From Atlantibacter subterraneus (GTDB taxonomy: Bacteria > Pseudomonadota > Gammaproteobacteria > Enterobacterales > Enterobacteriaceae), in NCBI RefSeq assembly GCF_007570865.1, contig NZ_VLPS01000004.1:62001-126000 (forward strand): a stretch of 64,000 nt of DNA. The letters run 5' to 3'. Made by a program: the position numbers and the translations under genes. The notes beneath the pieces are model-generated. The model had not been told where the DNA came from, made no database searches, and worked only from the letters and a program-made list of their open reading frames with translations. This document shows positions 49,875-61,295 of the stretch, piece by piece (the first letter of the stretch is position 1; every line of letters starts with the position of its first letter).

Positions 49875-50963
49875 TTACTGGACGCGCGCTAACGACACCG
49901 CCTGGCCGAGCTGCCATACCGCCATGGCATAGTGCGTGCTGTGGTTATAGCGGGTAATCGTGTAGAAGTTCGGCAAGCCGTACCAGTACTGATAGCGCGT
50001 CCCGATATCCAGGCGCAGCAAACTGACCTGCGAATGATTACCCAGCGGCTGTTGCGGCGTTAAGCCTGCCGCCGCCAGCTGCGCCGGTGAATATTTGGTC
50101 TTAAAACCGTTCTCTAAACCAGGTGCTTCCCCATTGGCCTGTACGGCAACCGGCTCGCCTTTCTCCCAGCCATGCGCTTTGAAGTAATTCGCCACGCTGC
50201 CGATGGCGTCCACCGGATCCCAGAGATTAATATGGCCATCGCCATTAAAATCAACGGCATACTCTTTATATGAGGACGGCATAAACTGCCCGTAGCCCAT
50301 CGCACCAGCAAACGAGCCTTTCAGCTCAAGCGGGTCGTCGCCTTCGTCACGCGACATCAGCAAAAAGGTTTCCAGCTCGCTGGAGAAATACTCGGCACGA
50401 CGCGGATAGGCGAATGAGAGCGTCGCCAGCGCATCCAGAATGCGGGTCTTGCCCATCACACGTCCCCAGCGGGTTTCCACGCCAATAATGCCGACAATGA
50501 TTTCCGGCGGCACGCCGTACACCATGAAGGCGCGATTTAGCGCGTCCTGATATTGATTCCAGAAAACAACACCGTTCTGGACGTTATCCGGCGTAATAAA
50601 TTTATCCCGATAGCGCAGCCATGCCCCGTTAGGCCCGGTTGGCAGCAGCGTAGTCGGCGCTTGCCGGTCCATCAGGCGCAGCACATAGTCCAGGCGCTTA
50701 GCCTGAGACAGCACTTCATGAAGCTGTTGACGATTAAAACCGTGCTTGCTGACCATCATGTCGATGAATTTTTCAGCGTTGGGATTATTGGCGAAATCAC
50801 CGCTGGAGAGATAAACATCATGCTGCGGTTGAAGTAAAAATCCGCCTTGCGGGGTACCCGCAGTCTGGGGGGCGGCAATTTCCGTGGTGGTTTTAGGTTT
50901 ACTGCTGCATGCGGAAAGCAGTACCAGCAGAGGTAAAAGAGCAGCATAACGACGCTTAATCAT
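49875..50963 (-). CDS. mltB: Membrane-bound lytic murein transglycosylase B
   Basis: 362 residues. Lipobox LLSAC at the end of the signal peptide, outer-membrane lipoprotein. The catalytic Glu is in IIGVETRWGRVMGKTRILDALATLSF; SYKEYAVDFNGDGHINLWDPVDAIGSVANYF contains the calcium loop. It cleaves peptidoglycan to 1,6-anhydromuropeptides. The start MIKRRYAALLPL corresponds to E. coli MFKRRYVTLLPL. Confidence 0.96.
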   Translation of the reverse strand: MIKRRYAALLPLLVLLSACSSKPKTTTEIAAPQTAGTPQGGFLLQPQHDVYLSSGDFANNPNAEKFIDMMVSKHGFNRQQLHEVLSQAKRLDYVLRLMDRQAPTTLLPTGPNGAWLRYRDKFITPDNVQNGVVFWNQYQDALNRAFMVYGVPPEIIVGIIGVETRWGRVMGKTRILDALATLSFAYPRRAEYFSSELETFLLMSRDEGDDPLELKGSFAGAMGYGQFMPSSYKEYAVDFNGDGHINLWDPVDAIGSVANYFKAHGWEKGEPVAVQANGEAPGLENGFKTKYSPAQLAAAGLTPQQPLGNHSQVSLLRLDIGTRYQYWYGLPNFYTITRYNHSTHYAMAVWQLGQAVSLARVQ

Positions 50964-51152
50964 GAGTTGTCCATAAAGCAAATCAAACGAGTGAATATCA
51001 TGGTAGAACATTCAGCGCGGGAGGCGAAGCGCGGTAAGCCCTTATGGGAAATTATCGGAATCAAAGCGGCGGCTTGCCTTGTGCAAAACTTGACGAGAAT
51101 CAAGTAAAGTTGATGTCATACAAAACCTTACACAACTTTGGGTGACGCGCTT

Positions 51153-51183
51153 TTGACTCTCCCCTAAGGGGAAGGTTTAGAGT
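51153..51183 (+). promoter_or_regulatory. CueR-type copper promoter of cueP
   Basis: TTGACT (51153-51158) and TAGAGT (51178-51183) are separated by 19 bp, the overlong spacer of MerR-family promoters. The spacer holds the dyad CCCCTAAGGGG with AAGGTTTA after it, close to the CueR site of E. coli copA (CTTCCCCTTGCTGGAAGGTT). The start would be about 25 bp before the cueP start codon. Confidence 0.82.
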
Positions 51184-51215
51184 CTGACCACAAATCGTAC
51201 CCAAAGGAAATTATC

Positions 51216-51752
51216 ATGCGTCGCACATTACTGCTTTCTTTACTCGGCATTGCTGTTTCCGGCTCCGCCATGGCGGCAACGTCGCAAACTGAATTTTTAG
51301 CGCAGTACGGCCTGGCGGGTAAAAACACCCAGCAAATCGTGGATGCTATCGACCAGAACCCGCAAGCGCGCCCACTGCCGTTTAGCGCGTCCATCACCAG
51401 CAGCGAATTAAAATTGTCCGATGGTAAACAGGCTTTCGCGTTCCCGTTAGCAGATAAATTCTACCTCTCCGTCGCGCCTTACGAGCATCAGACGCACCCA
51501 TGCTTTAACCACAGTTTATCGGGCTGCCAGGGCGAAATGCCCAACACTACATTTGATGTCAAAGTCACCGACCTCAAAGGCAACGTGGTGCTGCAAAAAA
51601 GCGTGAAGAGCTATCAGAATGGTTTTGTTGGCCTGTGGCTACCGCGTGATATGCAAGGCACGCTGGATGTAAGCTATCAGGGGAAAACGGCTTCATCGCC
51701 AATCAGCACCAACAGCGACAGCCAGACCTGCCTGACCACAGTGAAACTGTAA
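51216..51752 (+). CDS. cueP: Periplasmic copper-binding protein CueP
   Basis: 178 residues. The signal peptide ends AMA. The mature protein matches Salmonella CueP in PLPFSASITSSELKLSDGKQAFAFPL, KFYLSVAPY and HPCFNHSLSGCQGE. The three Cys residues (96, 104, 172) are at the positions needed for copper binding. Salmonella CueP stores periplasmic copper, supplies the SodC superoxide dismutase and resists copper in macrophages. Most E. coli strains lack it. Here it is a single gene between mltB and mutS, under a CueR-type promoter, with AAAGGAAATTATC before the ATG. Confidence 0.92.
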   Translation: MRRTLLLSLLGIAVSGSAMAATSQTEFLAQYGLAGKNTQQIVDAIDQNPQARPLPFSASITSSELKLSDGKQAFAFPLADKFYLSVAPYEHQTHPCFNHSLSGCQGEMPNTTFDVKVTDLKGNVVLQKSVKSYQNGFVGLWLPRDMQGTLDVSYQGKTASSPISTNSDSQTCLTTVKL

Positions 51753-51761
51753 TCCAGCATC

Positions 51762-51793
51762 AAGAGATGATGCGCCCCGCCGCATCATCTCTT
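51762..51793 (+). terminator. Hairpin after cueP
   Basis: Perfect 13-bp stem AAGAGATGATGCG / CGCATCATCTCTT with loop CCCCGC, 10 bp after the stop. No T run follows (ACGCG), so it may stabilise the 3' end rather than terminate strongly. Confidence 0.5.
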
Positions 51794-52028
51794 ACGCGTT
51801 AGCGCGTAACCCTGCTGCAATCTCCTTTCACGCCCGTCACGCTTTCTGACGTTATCTCGCAAGAATGATTTTTTCTGCACAAATGCGTTTACAACCTTTG
51901 CCGGGCTTCTGATAACGTGGCGTCAGCAGTCATCCGCCACCTCGGGTGAATCACATTAAAAAAGAGTGTTAAAATGCGCACTCTCAAAATCCTTTTACCG
52001 CGTTGCGATTTAAAATGAGCAAAATCAG

Positions 52029-54596
52029 ATGATTGAGTCTACTGACAAGGACTTTACCGCCCATACGCCAATGATGCAGCAGTACCTGCGTCTCAAATCA
52101 CAGCATCCGGAAATCCTGCTTTTCTACCGAATGGGCGATTTCTATGAGCTGTTTTACGATGATGCGAAACGCGCGTCGCAGCTGCTGGATATTTCGCTGA
52201 CCAAACGCGGCGCATCGGCAGGTGAGCCTATCCCAATGGCAGGCGTCCCCCATCATGCGGTAGAAAACTATCTTGCGAAGCTGGTCAATCTTGGCGAATC
52301 GGTGGCGATCTGCGAACAAATCGGCGATCCCGCCACCACCAAAGGGCCGGTTGAACGCAAAGTGGTACGCATCGTGACGCCTGGCACCATCAGCGATGAA
52401 GCGCTGTTGCAGGAACGCCAGGATAACCTGCTCGCCGCGCTCTGGCAGGACAGTAAAGGATTTGGCTACGCCACGCTGGACATCAGCTCTGGCCGGTTCC
52501 GGCTTAGCGAGCCGCAGGATCGGGAAACCATGGCGGCGGAACTCCAGCGCACCAATCCGGCAGAATTGCTGTATGCCGAGGATTTTGCCGAAATGTCGCT
52601 GATTGAAGGCCGCCGTGGTTTGCGCCGCCGTCCGCTGTGGGAATTTGAAATCGACACCGCGCGCCAGCAGTTAAATATGCAGTTTGGCACCCGTGATCTG
52701 ATTGGCTTTGGCGTGGAAAATGCGCCGCGCGGGCTGTGCGCTGCCGGTTGCCTGCTGCAATACGTTAAAGATACTCAACGTACCACCCTGCCCCATATTC
52801 GCTCTATCACTATGGAGCGCCAGCAGGACAGCATCATCATGGATGCCGCCACGCGTCGTAACCTGGAAATTACCCAGAACCTGAGCGGCGGCGTTGAAAA
52901 TACTCTGGCTTCCGTGCTGGATGGCACCGTCACGCCGATGGGCAGCCGTATGCTGAAACGCTGGCTGCATATGCCGGTGCGCAATCACGAAACATTACGC
53001 TCCCGTCAGCAAACTATTGCCGCGCTGATGGACAGCACCAGTGAACTTCAACCTGTGCTGCGTCAGGTAGGCGATCTGGAGCGTATTCTGGCGCGTCTGG
53101 CGTTGCGCACCGCGCGGCCCCGCGACCTGGCGCGTATGCGTCATGCCTTCCAGCAGTTACCGCTACTGAACGAACTGCTTGGCGAAATTGACAGTGAGTA
53201 TGTGCAAACGCTGCGTCAAAACATGGGCGAGTTCAGCGAGCTGCGCGCCTTGCTGGAGCGCGCCATTATTGACTCTCCGCCGGTATTGATCCGCGACGGT
53301 GGTGTCATCGCGCCTGGGTATCATGAAGAGCTGGACGAATGGCGCGCGTTAGCGGACGGCGCAACGGATTACCTCGACCGGCTGGAAATCCGCGAGCGTG
53401 AAAAGCTTGGGCTGGATACGCTTAAGGTCGGTTTTAACGCCGTACACGGCTATTACATTCAGGTTAGCCGCGGGCAAAGCCATTTAGTGCCGATGAATTA
53501 TGTACGCCGTCAGACGCTGAAAAACGCCGAGCGTTACATCATCCCGGAATTAAAAGAGTACGAAGACAAGGTACTCACCTCGAAAGGGAAAGCGCTGTCG
53601 CTGGAAAAACAGCTCTACGACCAGTTATTCGATATGCTGCTTCCCCATCTGGCTGAGTTGCAGCAAAGCGCCACTACGCTTGCCGAGCTCGACGTTCTGG
53701 TTAACCTCGCCGAGCGCGCGTTAACGCTGAATTATTGCTGCCCTACCCTGAGCGACAAACCCGGTATCAATATTGTCGAAGGACGGCATCCGGTGGTGGA
53801 ACGGGTGCTTAATGAGCCCTTTATCGCCAACCCGCTGGCCCTGTCCACGCAACGCCGGATGCTGATCATTACCGGCCCGAATATGGGCGGTAAAAGTACC
53901 TATATGCGCCAGACCGCGTTAATTGTGCTGATGGCCTATATCGGCAGCTTCGTTCCGGCAACCCAGGCGGAAATCGGCCCTGTCGATCGCATCTTTACCC
54001 GCGTTGGCGCTGCGGACGACCTGGCGTCTGGCCGTTCAACCTTTATGGTTGAGATGACCGAAACCGCCAACATTCTGCACAATGCTACCGAACACAGCCT
54101 GGTGCTGATGGACGAAATTGGCCGCGGCACCTCTACCTACGATGGCCTGTCGCTGGCATGGGCCTGCGCAGAAAACCTGGCGAACCGGATTAAAGCGTTC
54201 ACCCTGTTTGCGACCCACTATTTTGAGCTCACCACGCTGCCTGAGAAAATGGAAGGTGTCGCCAACGTACATCTTGACGCCATTGAGCATGGAGACACCA
54301 TTGCCTTTATGCACAGCGTGCAGGACGGGGCGGCCAGTAAGAGCTATGGCCTTGCGGTAGCGGCGCTGGCCGGTGTACCAAAAGAGGTGATTAAGCGCGC
54401 CCGTCAGAAGCTGCGTGAGCTGGAAAACCTGTCCGGCAATGCGTCAGCCACGCAAATCGACGGTACCCAGATGTCGCTGCTTGCCGCGGCGGAAGAAACC
54501 AGCCCGGCGGTGGAGGCGCTCGAAGCGCTCGATCCCGATTCGCTGTCGCCGCGTCAGGCGCTGGAGTGGATCTATCGTCTGAAAAATCTGATCTAG
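52029..54596 (+). CDS. mutS: DNA mismatch repair protein MutS
   Basis: 855 residues (E. coli 853). The mismatch-contacting Phe38-x-Glu40 lies in [12 protein letters not shown]. The ATPase domain has Walker [10 protein letters not shown] and Walker [12 protein letters not shown]; a C-terminal tetramerisation helix-turn-helix ends [15 protein letters not shown]. It recognises mispairs and recruits MutL. The start ATG 52029 gives an N-terminus ([15 protein letters not shown]) slightly longer than in E. coli. An ATG at 52015 reads into a stop after five codons. Confidence 0.98.
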   Translation: MIESTDKDFTAHTPMMQQYLRLKSQHPEILLFYRMGDFYELFYDDAKRASQLLDISLTKRGASAGEPIPMAGVPHHAVENYLAKLVNLGESVAICEQIGDPATTKGPVERKVVRIVTPGTISDEALLQERQDNLLAALWQDSKGFGYATLDISSGRFRLSEPQDRETMAAELQRTNPAELLYAEDFAEMSLIEGRRGLRRRPLWEFEIDTARQQLNMQFGTRDLIGFGVENAPRGLCAAGCLLQYVKDTQRTTLPHIRSITMERQQDSIIMDAATRRNLEITQNLSGGVENTLASVLDGTVTPMGSRMLKRWLHMPVRNHETLRSRQQTIAALMDSTSELQPVLRQVGDLERILARLALRTARPRDLARMRHAFQQLPLLNELLGEIDSEYVQTLRQNMGEFSELRALLERAIIDSPPVLIRDGGVIAPGYHEELDEWRALADGATDYLDRLEIREREKLGLDTLKVGFNAVHGYYIQVSRGQSHLVPMNYVRRQTLKNAERYIIPELKEYEDKVLTSKGKALSLEKQLYDQLFDMLLPHLAELQQSATTLAELDVLVNLAERALTLNYCCPTLSDKPGINIVEGRHPVVERVLNEPFIANPLALSTQRRMLIITGPNMGGKSTYMRQTALIVLMAYIGSFVPATQAEIGPVDRIFTRVGAADDLASGRSTFMVEMTETANILHNATEHSLVLMDEIGRGTSTYDGLSLAWACAENLANRIKAFTLFATHYFELTTLPEKMEGVANVHLDAIEHGDTIAFMHSVQDGAASKSYGLAVAALAGVPKEVIKRARQKLRELENLSGNASATQIDGTQMSLLAAAEETSPAVEALEALDPDSLSPRQALEWIYRLKNLI

Positions 54597-54603
54597 GAAG
54601 CAT

Positions 54604-54637
54604 CAGCACCCGGCTCGCTAACCGGAGCCGGGTGCTG
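54604..54637. terminator. Hairpin between convergent mutS and ecdD
   Basis: 13-bp stem CAGCACCCGGCTC / GAGCCGGGTGCTG with an eight-base loop, followed by TTATT on the plus strand. It lies between two convergent stops and probably serves both. Confidence 0.65.
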
Positions 54638-54640
54638 TTA

Positions 54641-54877
54641 TTAACGCTGACTTTCCGCCAGCAGCGGCGGAACGGTTGGCACCTGCGGCGCATCATCAAT
54701 ATCTTTTTGCGTCATACGAAACGCCTCAGGATAATGCTCGCGGCTGGTGCGGCGAAGGGGCTCGGTATCGCGCCAGGTATAAAGGCAATGCTGACACTGG
54801 AATACCGTCCAGACGCCCGGCACCGGGGATTTCGCCATCATTTCAATGTGCTCATCGGCACAACGTGGACAAATCAT
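54641..54877 (-). CDS. ecdD: Hydroxyarylic acid decarboxylase small subunit D
   Basis: 78 residues, the usual length of VdcD/EcdD/KpdD. A zinc-ribbon-like pair CPRC and CQHC (MICPRCADEHIEMM, VFQCQHCLYTW) is characteristic. The protein is required with the C subunit for full decarboxylase activity. Last gene of the ecdBCD operon, 13 bp after ecdC. Confidence 0.93.
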   Translation of the reverse strand: MICPRCADEHIEMMAKSPVPGVWTVFQCQHCLYTWRDTEPLRRTSREHYPEAFRMTQKDIDDAPQVPTVPPLLAESQR

Positions 54878-54890
54878 TTGCTTCTCCTTA

Positions 54891-56315
54891 TTAGCGTGCA
54901 GCCCGCATTGCGGTTAGTTTTTCGGCCCAGGCTTTAGTTTCCGGCAGATCCTGAACCGGCTGGCTGTAATGGCCACGATTGTCGGGCGCGACTGGGGTCG
55001 TGGCGTCAATAATCAGCTTGTCGGTGATACCCGCCGGGCTTGAGCCGGGATCGAGCTCCAGTACCGACATATTCGGCAGTTGAACCAGGTCGCCAGCCGG
55101 ATTCACCTTCGACGACAGCGCCCACATCACCTGCGGCAGATTGAATGGGTCAACGTCTTCATCAACCATAATGACCATCTTCACATAGCCCAGGCCGTGC
55201 GGCGTGGTCATGGCGCGCAGACCGACTGCACGGGCGAAACCGCCGTAGCGTTTTTTGGTCGAGATAATCGCCAGAAGTCCGTGGGTATACATCGCGTTGA
55301 CCGCCTGCACTTCCGGGAATTCGGCTTTCAGCTGCTGGTATAGGGGTACGCAGGTGGCTGGCCCCATCAGATAATCGATTTCAGTCCAGGGCATGCCCAG
55401 ATACAGTGATTCAAATATTGGCCTGGTGCGGTAAGAGACCTTATCGATACGCACGACGGTCATGTTGCGACCGCCGGAGTAGTGTCCGGTAAATTCGCCA
55501 AATGGCCCTTCGATTTCACGCTTACGGCTTTCGATCACCCCTTCCAGTATCACTTCCGAGCCCCAGGGCACGTCAAAGCCGGTGAGCGGTGCGGTCGCGA
55601 TCGGGTATGGGCTTTCGCGCAGCGCGCCCGCCATCTCATATTCCGACTGATCGTATTTCAGCGGCGTGGCACCCATTAACGTAATGATCGGATCGTTGCC
55701 GAGCGTAATGGCGATGGGGAGATCCTCGCCGCGTTCTTCCGCTTTATGCAGATGTAACGCGATATCGTGCATCGGCACCGGTTGCAGGCCAAGCTTGCGC
55801 TTGCCCTTCACTTCCATACGGTAAATGCCCACGTTCTGCTTGCCGAAATGGCCAGGATCGAGCGGATCGCGGGAAACCACGCAGGCTTTATCCAGATAAA
55901 ATCCACCATCGCCATCGTTGAGGCGAAACAGCGGCAAAATATCAAACAGGTTAATCGCATCGCCATCCACGCTATTTTCCGCCCATGCGGGGTTTTCACG
56001 GCGCTCTGGCGCAACCGGGAAGTTATCCCAGCGGCGAATAAATTCGTCGATCTGTTTTTTGACCGGAGTGTTCGGCGGCAATCCCATAGAAATGGCGTGG
56101 TTCTGCCAGGAGCCGATGGTGTTCATTGCCACACGGGCATCCGTAAAGCCGCGGATATTATCGAACCACAGCGCGGGAGCGCCATCGCCGATGCGGCCAG
56201 TCGCGTTAGCTGCTGCCGCTAAATCGGGTTCCGCATTAACTTCTTCGCTAATTTTCAGCAGTTGCCCCTGCTCATCAAGCGCCTGCAAAAAACTGCGTAA
56301 ATCATCAAAAGCCAT
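54891..56315 (-). CDS. ecdC: UbiD-family non-oxidative hydroxyarylic acid decarboxylase
   Basis: 474 residues from ATG 56315 (AGGAG upstream). UbiD family with prenylated-FMN and metal-binding blocks (PLTGFDVPWGSEVILEGVIESRKREIEGPFGEFTGHYSGGRN, where the catalytic Glu-Arg-Glu set is expected). Relatives (EcdC, KpdC, VdcC) decarboxylate 4-hydroxybenzoate, vanillate or protocatechuate to phenols and CO2. It lies in the mutS-rpoS interval, as in some E. coli. An in-frame extension to 56486 overlaps ecdB and is not used. Confidence 0.93.
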   Translation of the reverse strand: MAFDDLRSFLQALDEQGQLLKISEEVNAEPDLAAAANATGRIGDGAPALWFDNIRGFTDARVAMNTIGSWQNHAISMGLPPNTPVKKQIDEFIRRWDNFPVAPERRENPAWAENSVDGDAINLFDILPLFRLNDGDGGFYLDKACVVSRDPLDPGHFGKQNVGIYRMEVKGKRKLGLQPVPMHDIALHLHKAEERGEDLPIAITLGNDPIITLMGATPLKYDQSEYEMAGALRESPYPIATAPLTGFDVPWGSEVILEGVIESRKREIEGPFGEFTGHYSGGRNMTVVRIDKVSYRTRPIFESLYLGMPWTEIDYLMGPATCVPLYQQLKAEFPEVQAVNAMYTHGLLAIISTKKRYGGFARAVGLRAMTTPHGLGYVKMVIMVDEDVDPFNLPQVMWALSSKVNPAGDLVQLPNMSVLELDPGSSPAGITDKLIIDATTPVAPDNRGHYSQPVQDLPETKAWAEKLTAMRAAR

Positions 56316-56907
56316 ATTCTTTCTCCTGTGAACAATTCTCTGCCGCCTGCAATCCTTCCCAACGTCGCGCTTTGTGATGCTCAAGACCAAACTGATCGAG
56401 GACGCGCGTAACAATATGCTGCGTGATGTCATCGACGGATTGCGGATGGTTGTAATACGCGGGCATGGGCGGCACCATGGCCACACCCATGCGGGACAGC
56501 GCCAGCATGTTTTCCAGATGAATAGTGCTGAGCGGCGTTTCGCGCGGCACCAGCACTAGCTTGCGCCCTTCTTTCAGCACCACGTCGGCGGCACGTCCAA
56601 CCAGACCATCTGCATAGCCGGCGCGAATGCCTGCCAGCGTTTTCATGCTGCAAGGAATGACAATCATGCCGTCGGTGCGAAAGGAACCCGACGAAATGAC
56701 CGCAGCCTGGTCGGCTGAATGATGAGTAACATCCGCCAGTGCAGCCACCTCCCGCGCGGTATACGGCGTTTCCAGCTCGATGGTGGTTTTCGCCCATCTC
56801 GACATCACCAGATGCGTTTCAATTTCCGGCATATCGTGCAGTGCTTTTAACAGGGCTACGCCCAACGGAGCGCCTGTGGCACCGGTCATTCCAACAATTA
56901 ATCTCAT
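56305..56907 (-). CDS. ecdB: UbiX-like flavin prenyltransferase
   Basis: 200 residues. The flavoprotein signature is MRLIVGMTGATGAPLGVALL, with GSFRTDGMIVIPCSMKTLAGIRAG and LVLVPRETPLSTIHLENM. It makes the prenylated FMN cofactor that EcdC needs. First gene of the operon, overlapping ecdC by 11 bp. The start is ATG 56907; further in-frame ATGs upstream lie within or beyond the operator palindrome. Confidence 0.94.
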   Translation of the reverse strand: MRLIVGMTGATGAPLGVALLKALHDMPEIETHLVMSRWAKTTIELETPYTAREVAALADVTHHSADQAAVISSGSFRTDGMIVIPCSMKTLAGIRAGYADGLVGRAADVVLKEGRKLVLVPRETPLSTIHLENMLALSRMGVAMVPPMPAYYNHPQSVDDITQHIVTRVLDQFGLEHHKARRWEGLQAAENCSQEKEYGF

Positions 56908-56916
56908 TACGCCTCG

Positions 56917-56944
56917 CCATATCGTTCGTGTACGAACGATATGG
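56917..56944. promoter_or_regulatory. Long perfect palindrome, probable MarR operator for ecdBCD
   Basis: Arms CCATATCGTTCG (56917-56928) and CGAACGATATGG (56933-56944) are perfectly complementary around a four-base centre TGTA. The site is 10 bp upstream of the ecdB start in the intergenic region shared with the divergent MarR-type gene. Its size and symmetry fit a MarR-family dimer, which would block ecdBCD until a phenolic acid binds. Confidence 0.7.
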
Positions 56945-57073
56945 AATTTACGCCGGGCATTCTGCCAACGCAAGCGCGATCGTTGGCCTGCGCATTTTTA
57001 GTCAACGAAACACGCATTAAAAATGGGTGGGTTAGCGGCTATGATAGAAAAGAACTTTTACAACGGAGCTTTC

Positions 57074-57478
57074 ATGGAGCTGAGACACGAGGCGTTTCAC
57101 CTGTTGCGCCAGCTTTTCCAACAGCATACGTCGCGCTGGCAGCAGGCCATGCCGGAGCTAACGAAACCACAATATGCGGTTATGCGCGCCATCGCCGAAC
57201 ATCCAGGTATAGAACAAGTGGCGCTGACCGAAGTCGCCGTCAGTACCAAAGCGACGCTCGCCGAGATGCTCAACCGAATGGAAATGCGCGGCCTGGTACG
57301 CCGGGAACCCGATCCGCAGGACAAACGACGGCGGTTCGTCTTTCTCACCGCTGAAGGAAATGCGCTGCTGAATAACTGTTTGCCCGTCGGTGCGGGTGTG
57401 GATGACGCATTTCTGGGAAAGTTAAGCATGCAGGAACGAAAACAGCTGGGCGAGCTGATCCGCAAGATGATGGACTAA
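57074..57478 (+). CDS. MarR-family regulator of the hydroxyarylate decarboxylase operon
   Basis: 134 residues. The winged-helix region is VALTEVAVSTKATLAEMLNRMEMRGLVRREPDPQDKRRRFVFLTAEG. The ATG at 57074 has GGAG in front; an ATG at 57041 has none. It is divergent from ecdBCD, with the operator palindrome between them. Members near similar operons sense phenolic acids, so it is probably their repressor; the ligand is not shown by the sequence. Confidence 0.88.
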   Translation: MELRHEAFHLLRQLFQQHTSRWQQAMPELTKPQYAVMRAIAEHPGIEQVALTEVAVSTKATLAEMLNRMEMRGLVRREPDPQDKRRRFVFLTAEGNALLNNCLPVGAGVDDAFLGKLSMQERKQLGELIRKMMD

Positions 57479-57511
57479 CGCGCAAGAACAAATCCAAACG
57501 CCAAAAATGAA

Positions 57512-57537
57512 AAAGGCCAGTCCTGAGACTGGCCTTT
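57512..57537. terminator. Bidirectional terminator between marR-type gene and rpoS
   Basis: Stem AAAGGCCAGTC / GACTGGCCTTT with loop CTGA, with A and T arms on both sides. Confidence 0.88.
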
Positions 57538-57553
57538 CTGAATAGCATGATGC

Positions 57554-58546
57554 TTATTCGCGGAACAGCGCTTCGATGTTCAGACCCTGAGTCTGAAGAA
57601 TTTCACGCAGACGGCGCAAACCTTCAACCTGAATCTGACGTACACGCTCGCGAGTCAGGCCGATTTCACGACCCACATCCTCAAGCGTTGCTGCTTCATA
57701 GCCCAGCAGGCCGAAGCGACGCGCCAACACTTCACGCTGTTTGGCGTTCAGTTCGAACAGCCATTTGACGATACTTTGTTTCATGTCATCGTCTTGCGTG
57801 GTGTCTTCCGGGCCGTTGTCTTTTTCATCAGCCAGGATGTCCAGCAGCGCTTTCTCTGAGTCGCCACCCAGTGGGGTGTCAACAGAGGTAATGCGCTCGT
57901 TGAGACGCAGCATACGGCTTACGTCATCAACCGGTTTATCCAACTGCTCGGCAATCTCTTCCGCGCTGGGCTCGTGGTCCAGCTTGTGGGAAAGTTCACG
58001 CGCAGTACGCAGATAAACGTTCAACTCTTTAACGATGTGAATCGGCAGACGAATGGTACGGGTTTGATTCATGATCGCCCGTTCAATCGTTTGACGAATC
58101 CACCATGTTGCGTAGGTTGAGAATCTGAACCCACGTTCAGGGTCAAATTTCTCGACAGCGCGAATCAGCCCCAGGTTGCCCTCTTCAATCAGATCCAGCA
58201 AAGCCAGACCACGATTGCTGTAGCGACGAGCAATTTTTACCACCAGACGCAGGTTACTTTCGATCATGCGACGGCGGGAGGCGACATCACCACGCAAAGC
58301 GCGGCGCGCGAAATAGACTTCTTCTTCTGCGGTTAACAGCGGGGAATAACCAATTTCCCCCAGATACAGTTGAGTCGCGTCCAGCACACGCTGTGTTGAA
58401 CCCTGCGACAACAGCTCTTCTTCAGCTAAGTCGTTATCACTGGGTTCCTCTTCTATTAAGGCTTTTTCGTCAAAAGCCTCTACTCCGTTCTCATCAAATT
58501 CCGCGTCTTCATTTAAATCATGAACTTTCAGCGTATTCTGACTCAT
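57554..58546 (-). CDS. rpoS: Stationary-phase sigma factor RpoS
   Basis: 330 residues, the E. coli length, complete (this gene is often damaged in laboratory strains). Region 2: [55 protein letters not shown]; region 4 helix-turn-helix: [27 protein letters not shown]. It directs the general stress response. The main promoter in E. coli lies inside nlpD, giving a long leader for sRNA control. Confidence 0.98.
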   Translation of the reverse strand: MSQNTLKVHDLNEDAEFDENGVEAFDEKALIEEEPSDNDLAEEELLSQGSTQRVLDATQLYLGEIGYSPLLTAEEEVYFARRALRGDVASRRRMIESNLRLVVKIARRYSNRGLALLDLIEEGNLGLIRAVEKFDPERGFRFSTYATWWIRQTIERAIMNQTRTIRLPIHIVKELNVYLRTARELSHKLDHEPSAEEIAEQLDKPVDDVSRMLRLNERITSVDTPLGGDSEKALLDILADEKDNGPEDTTQDDDMKQSIVKWLFELNAKQREVLARRFGLLGYEAATLEDVGREIGLTRERVRQIQVEGLRRLREILQTQGLNIEALFRE

Positions 58547-58661
58547 AAAGGTGGCTCCTACCCGTGATCCCTAAGCAAAGCGCCTGGCTCAGTTTTCCGA
58601 GCGCAGTGGCTATGTGAGCCGTTGCGCCCTTTAAAGCAGAGTGGCAAACCGCTTTACCAAA

Positions 58662-59789
58662 TTATCGCTGCGGTAAGTAACGCAGCGGGTTTACGGATTT
58701 CCCCTTGTAACGAATTTCAAAATGCAAGCGTGTAGAACTGGTTCCGGTGCTACCCATGGTAGCTATTTTCTGCCCCGCCTTAACTTCTTGTTGTTCCCGG
58801 ACCAGCATTGTGTCGTTATGGGCGTAGGCACTCAGGTAATCATCGTTGTGTTTTATGATGATGAGATTACCGTAACCGCGCAAAGCATTACCGGCATAAA
58901 CTACCCGCCCGTCCGCTGTGGCGATGATAGCTTGTCCTTTACTGCCTGCGATATCGATCCCTTTGTTACCACCCTCATTGGCGGAGAAGTTCTCGATAAC
59001 CTTGCCATCAGCCGGCCAGCGCCATGTAGAAATCGGCGAACTGGTTGTCGTGCTGCTGACAGTCGGTTCAGTAGAGCTAACCACAGGTGCCGTTACCGGT
59101 GCTGTGACAACTGTCCCAGTACTCGGATTGTTCGGCAACATTTTGTTAGCACTTTGTTCACCTGAGGACTCAGAATACGTAATTGTTGGTTTCGACGCAA
59201 CTACCGTGGTGGAATTTTGTGCAGGTGGCGTAACGATCCCCTGCGCAGTAGCATCGGCCTGGGTAATTGCATTACCGCCAGTGATAGGTGTTCCCGATGC
59301 GTTTCCTACTTGCAGCGTCTGTCCAACATTCAAACCGTAAGGGGCCTGGACGTTGTTTCGCTGCGCTAAGTCACGGAAATCATTACCAGTTATCCAGGCA
59401 ATGTAGAAAAGTGTATCACCACGCTTAACGGTATAGGTGCTACCGCCCGCATAACTGCCCTTCGGAATGTTCCCATATTTACGATTGTAAACAATTCGAC
59501 CATTTTCTGTACGAACAGGCTCGCTGGGAATCGCCTGTACCTGCGCGGGTTGGGTAACAGGTTGTGGTACCGGTTGGATTTGCGGTGCTGAAACCGGCGG
59601 TTGCGTATTCATTTTTGGCGGCGGGGTAATCAACATTCCGCTACTGGTATTACCGCCGCTGTTGCCGCCGTTAACTGAACTGATCGGCGCTTGTGATTGG
59701 TTATTGGATGAACACCCAGCGACCAGGAGTGAAATCAGAGAAAGTGTCGCCACCTGGCGTGCTGTAAATTTATGGCTTCCCGCGCTCAT
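58662..59789 (-). CDS. nlpD: Murein hydrolase activator NlpD
   Basis: 375 residues (E. coli 379). Lipobox LVAGC; a low-complexity Pro/Gln/Thr linker; a LysM domain ([28 protein letters not shown]); and a degenerate LytM/M23 domain. In the last, catalytic residues are lost: NKGIDIAG lacks the metal His and TRLHFEI has Arg for the first His of HxH. That is the known state of NlpD, which activates the amidase AmiC at division instead of cutting murein. Its 3' part contains the rpoS promoter region. Confidence 0.96.
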   Translation of the reverse strand: MSAGSHKFTARQVATLSLISLLVAGCSSNNQSQAPISSVNGGNSGGNTSSGMLITPPPKMNTQPPVSAPQIQPVPQPVTQPAQVQAIPSEPVRTENGRIVYNRKYGNIPKGSYAGGSTYTVKRGDTLFYIAWITGNDFRDLAQRNNVQAPYGLNVGQTLQVGNASGTPITGGNAITQADATAQGIVTPPAQNSTTVVASKPTITYSESSGEQSANKMLPNNPSTGTVVTAPVTAPVVSSTEPTVSSTTTSSPISTWRWPADGKVIENFSANEGGNKGIDIAGSKGQAIIATADGRVVYAGNALRGYGNLIIIKHNDDYLSAYAHNDTMLVREQQEVKAGQKIATMGSTGTSSTRLHFEIRYKGKSVNPLRYLPQR

Positions 59790-59913
59790 TGTTCCCCCAA
59801 AATGATAGTCTTTACTGCTTAAAATGAAGACAACCGTGTCCGGCTATCAGCAAAATGAAAATTCGCCTCACCATACGCTGATAAACCGATAAGGAAACAG
59901 GAAAAACTCCTGG

Positions 59914-61275
<1,362 letters not shown>

Positions 61276-61295
<20 letters not shown>

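Noticed and set aside
51974..52018. A 14-codon leader-like frame ([14 protein letters not shown]) before mutS
   Set aside because: No ribosome site, no attenuator structure downstream, and it ends just inside the mutS leader; chance frame.
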